From contig OY730443.1 of the NCBI GenBank assembly GCA_963422705.1, forward strand, positions 1,612,001 to 1,676,000: DNA of 64,000 nucleotides. The letters are read 5' to 3'. Below the pieces are notes generated by a model. The model ran no database searches and had not been told where the DNA came from. It saw only the letters and a list, made by a program, of their open reading frames with translations. The position numbers were made by a program, and so were the translations under genes. Source of the DNA: G963422705 sp963422705. GTDB taxonomy: Bacteria > Poribacteria > WGA-4E > WGA-3G. This document shows positions 46,902 through 54,278 of this stretch, piece by piece. The stretch's first letter is position 1; every line of letters starts with the position of its first letter.

Positions 46902-46920
46902 ACTGTTCACTGTGAACAGT
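46902..46920. promoter_or_regulatory. Perfect 19-bp dyad just before the IolB-like gene
   Basis: ACTGTTCA (46902-46909) and TGAACAGT (46913-46920) surround CTG, an 8-3-8 perfect dyad that ends 14 bases before the ATG at 46935. It could be an operator at the start of the cupin gene or an RNA hairpin in the leader. No other copy was seen. Confidence 0.45.
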
Positions 46921-46934
46921 TATTGGAATCTTAG

Positions 46935-47603
46935 ATGCTCGCATATAAGAACTATATTCCTACCCAAGGTTACACCGACATTATCAATCCAGGCAAAATG
47001 GGCATCACAAAACTGCACTTTGGCATGCTCCATCTCGCCCCTAAAACCACCTATTTTGACCATTCTGAAGATACCGACGTTGCTCTGATTCCTTTAAGTG
47101 GGACATCTACTTTACTGGTGGGCCACAACGGCAACAAAGCAAACGGAGTTTTGGGGGAACGCCAGGATGTCTTTCATGGCGAGATGTCCCTAGCATTTGT
47201 ACCACATCACACCACATACGAGCTGCTTGCGGGGGAGGCGGGTAGTGAAATCGCAGTTTGCAAAGCACCTTCTGATTCCGGGGCGCCTGCCGAAATTCTT
47301 GGCCCTGGAGAAATCGCTGAGGCGCGCAGTTCGCACCTCAGGATACGGGAATTTCAAGCAGGAGAAGTTCTGAACAAGACACAACACGTAGAAGCCATCT
47401 GCATCTACAAATTCTTTAAAGAAGAGGGAGCCGCTGCACTATGGATGGAGAGTGCCACTGCGGAAATCAAGCACATCGTTTTACATCACAACGATGTACT
47501 TGCGATTCCGGCCGGCACCCGCTTTATATTACCGGATGACTGTGCACAATCGAACGCCATCCAGAGTCGCGGTTACGCTTTATGCATTGAGCGTACCGGC
47601 TAA
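46935..47603 (+). CDS. KduI/IolB-like isomerase fold protein, short form
   Basis: Cupin-type protein resembling 5-deoxy-glucuronate isomerase (IolB): LGERQDVFHGEMSLAFVP matches the LGxRxDVF...P block, and EILGPGEIAEARSSHLRIRE and HIVLHHNDVLAIPAGTRF fit the second half. At 222 residues it is about 40 shorter than typical IolB. The histidine-rich metal motif of the C-terminal cupin is not evident. It may be an inactive or re-purposed relative. Its stop is 4 bases from the end of the convergent yajC. Confidence 0.72.
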   Translation: MLAYKNYIPTQGYTDIINPGKMGITKLHFGMLHLAPKTTYFDHSEDTDVALIPLSGTSTLLVGHNGNKANGVLGERQDVFHGEMSLAFVPHHTTYELLAGEAGSEIAVCKAPSDSGAPAEILGPGEIAEARSSHLRIREFQAGEVLNKTQHVEAICIYKFFKEEGAAALWMESATAEIKHIVLHHNDVLAIPAGTRFILPDDCAQSNAIQSRGYALCIERTG

Positions 47604-47607
47604 GGGG

Positions 47608-47910
47608 TTACTCTCCTTCAATTAACTCCCCGCCCTTTTTCAGAAAAGCGACGGAGCTCCGGGAAATTTGAACCTTCACCTCTTGGTTGTTCAATACACC
47701 GACAGCCATCACAATGAGATTCTTATCGTTGCTGATGCCAAGGATTTTGCCGTGCAACCCGCCATTAGTGACGATTTCATCACCCTTTGACAGATTCTGC
47801 AGCATATTTTGGTGTTTTTTTCGTTTGGCTTGTTCGGGGCGCCATACCAGTAAGTACAAAATAGCGAACAACGCAATGAACGGAAAAAGCATACCGCCTA
47901 TCTCTTGCAT
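47608..47910 (-). CDS. yajC: Preprotein translocase subunit YajC
   Basis: Single-pass inner-membrane protein of the Sec accessory complex with SecDF. One N-terminal helix (LFPFIALFAILYLLVWRP) followed by a basic QAKRKKHQNML segment and the conserved LSKGDEIVTNGGLHGKI domain. 100 residues. It follows queA on the same strand; the tgt gene usually found between them is absent. Confidence 0.95.
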   Translation of the reverse strand: MQEIGGMLFPFIALFAILYLLVWRPEQAKRKKHQNMLQNLSKGDEIVTNGGLHGKILGISNDKNLIVMAVGVLNNQEVKVQISRSSVAFLKKGGELIEGE

Positions 47911-47930
47911 GAAGTGTCTCCTTCTGTTTT

Positions 47931-48959
47931 CTAAAGAATTAGCATGGCATCGCCATAACTATAAAAACGGTAATTATGGCGGATTGCCTCCGCATAACTC
48001 CGTTGAATCAACTCGCTGCCTGCAAAAGCACTTACAAGCAGCAGTAATGTAGATTTCGGAAGGTGGAAGTTGGTTATCAGCGCGTCTACCGCACAAAATT
48101 GATGGCCGGGATAGATAAACAGTTCGGTATTTCCGCAATAAGCATCGACAACGCCTTTGCCGCCGGCCGTTTCCAGCGCCCGTACCACTGTTGTTCCGAC
48201 AGCGACAATTTTCCGCCCGGCTTCTCGTGCCGTACGAATCCGTTCTGCCTCTGATGGAGCAAGCTGTATATACTCGGCATGCATCTTGTGTGCATATATA
48301 TCTTCAAGCGTTACAGGCTGAAAGGTTCCAATTCCGACGTGCAGTGTCAATGTAACTATTTCTATTCCGTCGGTTTTCAACTGCTGTAATAACGCTTGCG
48401 TGAAATGCAAACCAGCGGTCGGCGCAGCGATTGCCCCCTCAGTGGAGGCGTAAACCGATTGATACCGTTCTATATCCCTTGATGTTGGCGCACGTTTGAT
48501 ATAAGGGGGGAGGGGTACCTGTCCTACCGTAGCCAGAATCTCAGAAAACCGCCCGGCGTAGTCAAAACGAACGCTGCAAAGCCCGGCGTGCTGTTTCTCA
48601 AGAACCTCTGCAGTGAGTTTCCCATCACCGAATGAAACCTGCGTACCAATCCTGAGGCGCCTCTGCGGTTTTGCAAGCAATTCCCAAATATCTTGCTGCG
48701 TTTCACGCACGAGAAGGAATTCAATTCTGCCACCTGTCTCTATTTTTTTCCCAATGAGGCGCGCCTGAATTACTTTTGTGTCATTCAAAACCAACAACGC
48801 ATTCGCCGGTAGAAAATTACCAATCTCAGAAAAACGGGTATGGCAAAATGTACCGGCGTGTTTGTCAATCACCATGAGTTGTGACGCGTCCCGCTGCTGA
48901 AGGGGTGTGTGTGCAATCCTATCAGCAGGTAAATTGTAATCAAAATCAGCTAGTTTCAT
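47931..48959 (-). CDS. queA: S-adenosylmethionine:tRNA ribosyltransferase-isomerase
   Basis: Transfers the ribosyl part of SAM to preQ1 in tRNA to make epoxyqueuosine. Conserved blocks are YNLPADRIAHTPLQQRDA, ALLVLNDTKVIQARL, AAPTAGLHFTQALL, LHVGIGTFQPV and VGTTVVRALETAGG, ending RFYSYGDAMLIL. 342 residues, as expected. It lies between ruvB and yajC in the same direction. Confidence 0.96.
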   Translation of the reverse strand: MKLADFDYNLPADRIAHTPLQQRDASQLMVIDKHAGTFCHTRFSEIGNFLPANALLVLNDTKVIQARLIGKKIETGGRIEFLLVRETQQDIWELLAKPQRRLRIGTQVSFGDGKLTAEVLEKQHAGLCSVRFDYAGRFSEILATVGQVPLPPYIKRAPTSRDIERYQSVYASTEGAIAAPTAGLHFTQALLQQLKTDGIEIVTLTLHVGIGTFQPVTLEDIYAHKMHAEYIQLAPSEAERIRTAREAGRKIVAVGTTVVRALETAGGKGVVDAYCGNTELFIYPGHQFCAVDALITNFHLPKSTLLLLVSAFAGSELIQRSYAEAIRHNYRFYSYGDAMLIL

Positions 48960-49000
48960 AACCGATACGGGATATGCAGTGCCCGCCGAAAATGCTCACC

Positions 49001-50032
49001 CTAATAAAACAACGACGTCTGATTACCGATGGGATAACCGAAGTATTCATAGGCGGTATCTGTCGCGATACGTCCCACGGGTGTCAACGTCAAAAGTCCT
49101 TCTTTAATATAGTACGGTTCGTAGACTTCTGAGATAGTGCGTTCATCTTCACTGAGTGCGACAGCGAGGGCTTTCAGTCCGGCTCGTCCGTTAAATTTCT
49201 CAATCATGGTACGGAAATAGGCATAATCCTGCGCGTTTAGTCCTCGTTCATCAATCCCGAAAAATTCCAATGCCTCTTCTGCGACATCAAGCGTCAAAAT
49301 TCCGTTTCCCTTCACTTCAGCATAATCTCTGACGTTGGCGAGCAATTTATTAGCAATCCGCATCGTCCCGCGCGCGCGTCGCGCCAATGCGAATTCTGCG
49401 TCCTCATGTATATTGATGTTAAGTTTCGTCCCATTGATGCGAATTACCTTCTGAATGTCGTCCGGTGTGTAGTAGTCCAAGTGAATACGTATGCCGAACC
49501 TATCTCGAAAAGGGCCTGCTAAGAGTCCCTCGCGCGTCGTTGCTCCAACGAGCGTAAAATGTTGGATTTGTATTTGCACAACATCCGCCGCGGGGCCCTG
49601 CCCAACTGCCAAATCTAACTGATAATCTTCCATCGCTGGATACAAGGACTCTTGTACATAGCCCTTCATCCTATGTACCTCGTCTATAAACAGAATATCT
49701 CCTTTTTCGAGTTTCGTCAACGTTGAGGCGAGTTCTAGCCGTTCCATGACAGGCCCAATCGCCTGCTTAAAGTTGCTTTGAATTTCGTTAGAGATAATCT
49801 TTGCAAGCGTAGTTTTTCCGAGTCCCGGTGGGCTCACAAGCAGCACGTGTTCCAATGCATCGCCTCGATTTTTCGCGGCCTGAATGTGGATACGGAGTTG
49901 CTCCTTGGCTCTTTCCTGCCCGATAAATTCTTTTAATGTTTCCGGACGAAGGCTATATCCCAGGGGCTCATCTTCAACTTCAACGTTCAAATCCGGCATA
50001 CGAGAAGAATTGGATATATTGTGGTTTTCCAT
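49001..50032 (-). CDS. ruvB: Holliday junction branch migration helicase RuvB
   Basis: AAA+ motor of the RuvABC resolvasome. N-terminal LRPETLKEFIGQERAKEQL, Walker A SPPGLGKTTLAK (the usual initial Gly is Ser), Walker B LFIDEVHRM, sensor ATTREGLLAGPFRDRFG and the C-terminal winged helix (TPVGRIATDTAYEYFGY). 343 residues. Downstream of ruvA with a 46-bp gap. Confidence 0.96.
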   Translation of the reverse strand: MENHNISNSSRMPDLNVEVEDEPLGYSLRPETLKEFIGQERAKEQLRIHIQAAKNRGDALEHVLLVSPPGLGKTTLAKIISNEIQSNFKQAIGPVMERLELASTLTKLEKGDILFIDEVHRMKGYVQESLYPAMEDYQLDLAVGQGPAADVVQIQIQHFTLVGATTREGLLAGPFRDRFGIRIHLDYYTPDDIQKVIRINGTKLNINIHEDAEFALARRARGTMRIANKLLANVRDYAEVKGNGILTLDVAEEALEFFGIDERGLNAQDYAYFRTMIEKFNGRAGLKALAVALSEDERTISEVYEPYYIKEGLLTLTPVGRIATDTAYEYFGYPIGNQTSLFY

Positions 50033-50078
50033 CGTTGCTACCTATGAGAAGCTGAGTCGAACAATTCATCATTTCCGG

Positions 50079-50675
50079 CTAATTCCGAATGTACCGGAGT
50101 GCTTGTTTTACCAGATTTTCGTGCGGTGCGTCATTTCCAAGCAACTTCTCGGCCTTTTCGACTGCTAGCGCTGCATCGAGTTCCGATGCCCCTAAATTAA
50201 CCAAGATGTTAATGACTTCTGCATTTCCGGCACCTGGGCCGGCTAAATCAACTGTCCCCTCGAATTTGACTTTGCCAATATTCTTTTTTAGTTTGTTGAT
50301 AATCAGTAGGGCTATCTCTTTATTCAGCCGCGGCACCCGCATCAATGTCGTTGTGTCCTCTCGATGTACGGCGCGTTGAAATTGCGGTGGTGCCAATCTT
50401 GCGACGATATTTTGCGCAAGGGTGGGCCCAACGCCTTTCACGGTGAGCGCCATTTCAAAAACTTGTAAGGCATCTCTTGAAGTAAACCCATAGAGTGTAA
50501 TGTCATTTTCACGATTTTGGTAATAGTGTGTGTAAAAGGTGACGGGGGCACCTATAGTGGGTAAATCCGCAACGGTTTTCGGGGGAATATCAACAGCGTA
50601 CCCTACCCCGTTCACCTCCACAACAACCTGTTTCGTATTTTTATGGGTAACAATGCCTTTGAGATAAGCAATCAT
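50079..50675 (-). CDS. ruvA: Holliday junction DNA helicase subunit RuvA
   Basis: Tetrameric junction-binding protein. The OB domain (MIAYLKGIVTHKNTKQVVVE, YAVDIPPKTV) is followed by helix-hairpin-helix region ALTVKGVGPTLAQNIVARL and VPRLNKEIALLIINKLK, and a C-terminal RuvB-binding domain (NILVNLGASELDAALAVEKA). 198 residues, typical. Sits between ruvC and ruvB. Confidence 0.96.
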   Translation of the reverse strand: MIAYLKGIVTHKNTKQVVVEVNGVGYAVDIPPKTVADLPTIGAPVTFYTHYYQNRENDITLYGFTSRDALQVFEMALTVKGVGPTLAQNIVARLAPPQFQRAVHREDTTTLMRVPRLNKEIALLIINKLKKNIGKVKFEGTVDLAGPGAGNAEVINILVNLGASELDAALAVEKAEKLLGNDAPHENLVKQALRYIRN

Positions 50676-50710
50676 TTTTTATTCTCTCTGTGTGATTTAG
50701 AAAAATACCG

Positions 50711-50736
50711 TAGAACGGTATAGGATTCTAACCGTG
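50711..50736. repeat. 26-bp repeat copy 1, beside ruvC
   Basis: Begins TAGAACGGTATAGG and ends TTCTAACCGTG, in the gap between ruvA and ruvC. A second copy differing at one base lies at 51373-51398, on the other side of ruvC in the same orientation. On the gene strand the pieces ACGGT, TAGAA, ACCGT and TCTA could pair in an interlocked manner. Confidence 0.75.
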
Positions 50737-50851
50737 ATATCCATCTTCAAATCAGGTGTCTCAAAACGCGGTTGGCAACTGCGTGTTCAAGTTTCTCATC
50801 AGAGGAATCATTCCCAAATTGACGCTAATTCGGATGCTCTTCTTGCCTTCG

Positions 50852-51349
50852 CTATTGGTATTTTTCGCGAATCTCAAGCACTTTATAGGAGCGCGCGTGA
50901 CAGATTGCGAGTGCAAGCGCATCTGCTGCATGGTTAGGACATGGCAATTGATTGAGTTTAAGCAGTGCTTGAACCATTTTTTGCATCTGTGCCTTCGTTG
51001 CCTTTCCGTACCCGACGACTGCCTGTTTTACTTGAGAGGGTGTGTATGTGAAAACGGGGCACTCTGCCTTGGCGGCTGCTAACCTGACGATACCCTTGAC
51101 TTCACCAACAACAAACGCGCTACTCACATTTTTGCTGAAGAAAATGTCTTCAAGAACCACAACGTCTATAATGAATGAGGCGATTAGACGCTCGACTTCA
51201 TCGTAAATCTTTTTCAGGCGTCTCTCACCAGCTGTCTGAGCGTTCGTCGTAATGTTTCCGTAGTCCCGCTCAGTTACAACATTCCCGCGTGATTCGACGA
51301 TACCGTAACCTGTATTCGCAATACCCGGGTCAATCCCAAGAATAATCAA
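50852..51349 (-). CDS. ruvC: Crossover junction endodeoxyribonuclease RuvC
   Basis: Holliday junction resolvase with RNase H fold. Catalytic acidic residues are the Asp of LGIDPGIANTGYG (residue 7), the Glu in VVLEDIFFSKNV and the pair in NHAADALALAICHA near the C-terminus. 165 residues. It lies between yebC and ruvA, with repeats in both flanking gaps. Confidence 0.96.
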   Translation of the reverse strand: MIILGIDPGIANTGYGIVESRGNVVTERDYGNITTNAQTAGERRLKKIYDEVERLIASFIIDVVVLEDIFFSKNVSSAFVVGEVKGIVRLAAAKAECPVFTYTPSQVKQAVVGYGKATKAQMQKMVQALLKLNQLPCPNHAADALALAICHARSYKVLEIREKYQ

Positions 51350-51372
51350 TAAAATCTCCTGTAACCACCCCT

Positions 51373-51398
51373 TAGAACGGTATAGGGTTCTAACCGTG
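51373..51398. repeat. 26-bp repeat copy 2, beside ruvC
   Basis: Same element as at 50711-50736 with one base changed (TAGGG in place of TAGGA), in the gap between yebC and ruvC. The similar context of both copies suggests a dispersed intergenic element. Confidence 0.75.
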
Positions 51399-51411
51399 CC
51401 TCAATTTACCG

Positions 51412-52158
51412 CTAAGCTGCCGCTTCTAAGAGTTCATCTGGGATATCAAAGTTCGCATAGACTTTTTGCACATCATCAAGTTCATCAAGCGCCTCCATCA
51501 ACCGTAGCATCTTCTCCGCTTCCTTCCCTTCAATTTTCACGGTGTTCTTCGGAATCATGCTGATTTCAGCGAGTTGGATGTCTGCTGCTGCGCTTTGAAT
51601 TGCGGTTAAGACGGTGTCAAACATTTCAAAGGGTGTCAAGATTTCGATGCTACTCTCGGAAGGCGTTATGTCTTCAGCCCCCGCATCTGCGGCAATTAGG
51701 AAAAGTTCTTCTTCATCAATACTATCGGCGTTCACAACAATCAGGCCGCATTTATCAAACCCCCATGAAACGCTTCCGCGCTCCCCCATTCGTCCGCCAT
51801 GCTTACTGAAAGCATGCCGAATTGCAGCGACGGCGCGATTACGGTTGTCCGTCAAAATCTCAAGCATCAGCGCAACACCCCCCGGGCCATATCCCTCATA
51901 AACGAGCTCTTCGAACGTAACACTCTCCAGCTCACCCGTGCCACGGAGGACAGCTTTCTCAATATTATCGTTCGGGAGATTGCCTGATTTAGCTGTTGAA
52001 ATAGCAGTCCGGAGACGCGGATTCATGTCCACATCCCCACCTCCGAGGCGCGCTGCAGCTGTTATCTCCTTAATTAACTTTGAGAAGAGTTTCCCGCGTT
52101 TGGCATCGTTCGCCGCTTTCTTGTGTTTAATTGTTGACCATTTTGAATGTCCTGACAT
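51412..52158 (-). CDS. YebC/PmpR family protein
   Basis: Conserved protein of the YebC family, described as a transcription regulator in some species and, for relatives, as aiding translation of proline stretches. The start reads MSGHSKWSTIKHKKAANDAK. Other blocks are NLPNDNIEKAVLRGTGE, YEGYGPGGVALMLEILTDNR and the C-terminal MEALDELDDVQKVYANFDI. The ATG at 52158 follows AGGAG; a GTG just before it could also serve. First gene of the ruvCAB cluster. Confidence 0.95.
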   Translation of the reverse strand: MSGHSKWSTIKHKKAANDAKRGKLFSKLIKEITAAARLGGGDVDMNPRLRTAISTAKSGNLPNDNIEKAVLRGTGELESVTFEELVYEGYGPGGVALMLEILTDNRNRAVAAIRHAFSKHGGRMGERGSVSWGFDKCGLIVVNADSIDEEELFLIAADAGAEDITPSESSIEILTPFEMFDTVLTAIQSAAADIQLAEISMIPKNTVKIEGKEAEKMLRLMEALDELDDVQKVYANFDIPDELLEAAA

Positions 52159-52566
52159 CACCTATCTCCTTTCTAATCTCCGTGCTTCGTTCTGATATTT
52201 TTGTGTTTACGCACAGATACATCTCTCGGAAAAGATGTCTTGGCTAATCCTTATTTTGAGAACACTCGCCCTCAAAATCTCTTGCTCTGTTTCTCAAGCC
52301 CAAAAAAACAGAACAAGATTCTATATATCGTCCGTTTTTCTGGGTTTCTTCCGGCGATTGCCGTCGTTCTAAAAATAGAGTGTAGCATAAATTGGAATAC
52401 AGGGCAACTAAAAACTGAGTTCTATCGTTGTGAAGTTGTTTTCAGCAGTGCTCCTTATCATAGCTGATATGCCTGAGGTTCATTGTATTAAATCCGATTT
52501 TGGCAACCCTATGTTTTATTAACTTAACAAAACATAGTATCAGTATAAACCCTTAAAATCCAAAAA
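52159..52566. other. Intergenic region with a dyad, no supported gene
   Basis: Between divergent yebC and the zinc-ribbon gene. No frame here shows a family or ribosome site. It holds a perfect 9-bp inverted repeat, CTATGTTTT (52509-52517) and AAAACATAG (52529-52537), with an 11-base centre, close to the promoter of the next gene. Confidence 0.5.
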
Positions 52567-52596
52567 TTGAGTTGCATAAACGTCGCGAATTATGCT
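52567..52596 (+). promoter_or_regulatory. Promoter candidate for the zinc-ribbon protein gene
   Basis: TTGAGT (52567-52572) and TATGCT (52591-52596) are 18 bases apart and about 45 bases before the ATG at 52640. The dyad at 52509-52537 lies just upstream and might be its operator. Confidence 0.5.
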
Positions 52597-52639
52597 AAAC
52601 TTTTCGTATTTATTGTTTAAGGAGTCAAAGCGAGTTTTT

Positions 52640-53404
52640 ATGTTACCGTTTGTCATCAAAATTGCGACACAGCCATTAGAACGTTTGTATCGAATTAACG
52701 ATGAACACCAACATATCGATGTTGATGTTCAAATTGAGCTGTACTCGCGAGAAATTAACCGCAGACAGAACCACTCGCGTGGGTTAAGCCAGCAGATTTT
52801 TCAAGAAGCCACAGAGAACGCGTATCTTGCATTTATAACGTTTCTCCAAAATGCTGCACAACCGGCGGAATTTCTGCCTTTTGAAATGCTGGAGCAATAT
52901 CCGAGCTGCTACTATTGCTTAATTCTCTCCGCTGCGCGTGCGCATGAACTGTGGGAAATTTGTCAAATGCGTCGAGACGTAAGTCGCTCTCTGTTCCAAT
53001 ACCGTGGATACGAACTCGCTATTAAAGCTAGGCGTTCCGTTCCGGATACGACTGCCTATTTAGTTTCACCGGAAAAATATACCCTTTTCATCCGACAGAA
53101 CCGCGCGCAAGACACGATTCACGTCTACCGCAGTCACTTTATGAATCTCACTGGCAATATGCCGCCACCGCTTATCCTAAACGCGGGAGAGATAATTGAG
53201 GCGTTTCAATTGGAATTCCGCGATAGGGAGGAACGTGCTTTGCCGATAGAGCAACTGCTCATGTTTCCATCCACTGCGGAGAAACCTCATACGAGCCGAA
53301 TTACGAAGTGCCCTATCTGCAGGGGGCGCGTCAAACCCCTTGGGAAAGAAGGACATTTCTGCTTAGAATGCGATTGGGACGATTTGCCGGTTCTCACTTC
53401 ATGA
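52640..53404 (+). CDS. Uncharacterised protein with C-terminal zinc ribbon
   Basis: About 254 residues, mostly mixed alpha/beta with basic patches, ending in a CPICRGR...CLECDWDD motif (C-x2-C pairs about 20 residues apart), typical of a metal-binding ribbon. Polar and charged residues dominate and no membrane segment is seen, so it is likely cytosolic. The ATG at 52640 was chosen; an in-frame ATG at 52592 would place the -10 hexamer inside the gene. No family recognised. It ends in TGA. Confidence 0.68.
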   Translation: MLPFVIKIATQPLERLYRINDEHQHIDVDVQIELYSREINRRQNHSRGLSQQIFQEATENAYLAFITFLQNAAQPAEFLPFEMLEQYPSCYYCLILSAARAHELWEICQMRRDVSRSLFQYRGYELAIKARRSVPDTTAYLVSPEKYTLFIRQNRAQDTIHVYRSHFMNLTGNMPPPLILNAGEIIEAFQLEFRDREERALPIEQLLMFPSTAEKPHTSRITKCPICRGRVKPLGKEGHFCLECDWDDLPVLTS

Positions 53405-53533
53405 GGTATCTTTTACACACCGAAATCCTGAAGGCGGCGGATGCCGGCTTCGGTTTACAACGCCGATGGCACGACACTTCCTGTTCGAAGCATCCCTCGG
53501 AACATTCGCGCAACCGCATTTCAAACATAATGG

Positions 53534-53554
53534 GGTGTGTTTTTTTCTCACACC
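53534..53554. terminator. Hairpin with T-rich loop between convergent genes
   Basis: GGTGTG (53534-53539) and CACACC (53549-53554) pair around a 9-base T-rich loop in the gap after the zinc-ribbon gene. It could help end transcription, but the T tract is in the loop and not after the stem. Confidence 0.35.
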
Positions 53555-53648
53555 GTAAAAACTCGGGGCGCACCAGTCTTGGCACCAGTCCCCTTGCACA
53601 ACTGTTTCCCGCCGGCTTCTGGACTCCTAAGAATGCCAGCATCCCGCT

Positions 53649-54275
53649 TCAATATGGCGGTTCGGATAAGAGTGCTTTTACATAAAAAATAAGAGATGTA
53701 TTCACCACTGCCAACAATGTGCCAACAACGGTTTGGAGAAGTGTGTGACGCTTCCGGTAAACCCGCGCCCAAGCGATTAACGGAACAACCAAAAATAGCC
53801 ATCCTAACGTACTATTTACAAGAAATACTAGCACCATAAGGCAACCGGTTGTCACGCTCGTATGAAAACTAATCTTCCAGAGCGGGGTAATCGCAGAAAA
53901 GACGACACTGTTGGCAATGTACGCGATGCCTGCCCAAACAAGTTCGCGGCTCGCGTCGATACGATGAAGGATAATCGTACCCACAATCATACTTGCGAGC
54001 GTGAAACTCAGCGGAATCAATCGCTCCTCTTTCGCCTGAAGATGTAAATCACTTACCTTGGAAGCCCAATAGAGGGCGACTATTCCCGATATCGGAAGCA
54101 ATGTCACAAAGACTACCATAATTGTCAGCCATAGCAGCGCTTCAGCCCGCGTACCCGCATATTTCTGGACAACACACATCGCTGTTAAAATCGGTACAAG
54201 AAACGGACTAAAAATAACCGATATTCCTAAAGCGAGCTGCCCCCGAAATCCTGATGAAAAAGTACGACTTATCAT
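53649..54275 (-). CDS. PAP2-like polytopic membrane protein
   Basis: 208 residues with about six membrane helices and a PAP2-like layout. KISFHTSVTTG corresponds to the SGH motif and ARVYRKRHTLLQTVVG to the final R-x5-H-x3-D motif, with Val in place of Asp. The first motif (K-x6-RP) appears as KEERLIPL. The family dephosphorylates lipid phosphates such as undecaprenyl pyrophosphate, but the altered residues leave activity in doubt. The start is 3 bases after the peroxiredoxin stop, so they form an operon. Confidence 0.72.
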   Translation of the reverse strand: MISRTFSSGFRGQLALGISVIFSPFLVPILTAMCVVQKYAGTRAEALLWLTIMVVFVTLLPISGIVALYWASKVSDLHLQAKEERLIPLSFTLASMIVGTIILHRIDASRELVWAGIAYIANSVVFSAITPLWKISFHTSVTTGCLMVLVFLVNSTLGWLFLVVPLIAWARVYRKRHTLLQTVVGTLLAVVNTSLIFYVKALLSEPPY

Positions 54276-54278
54276 TGA

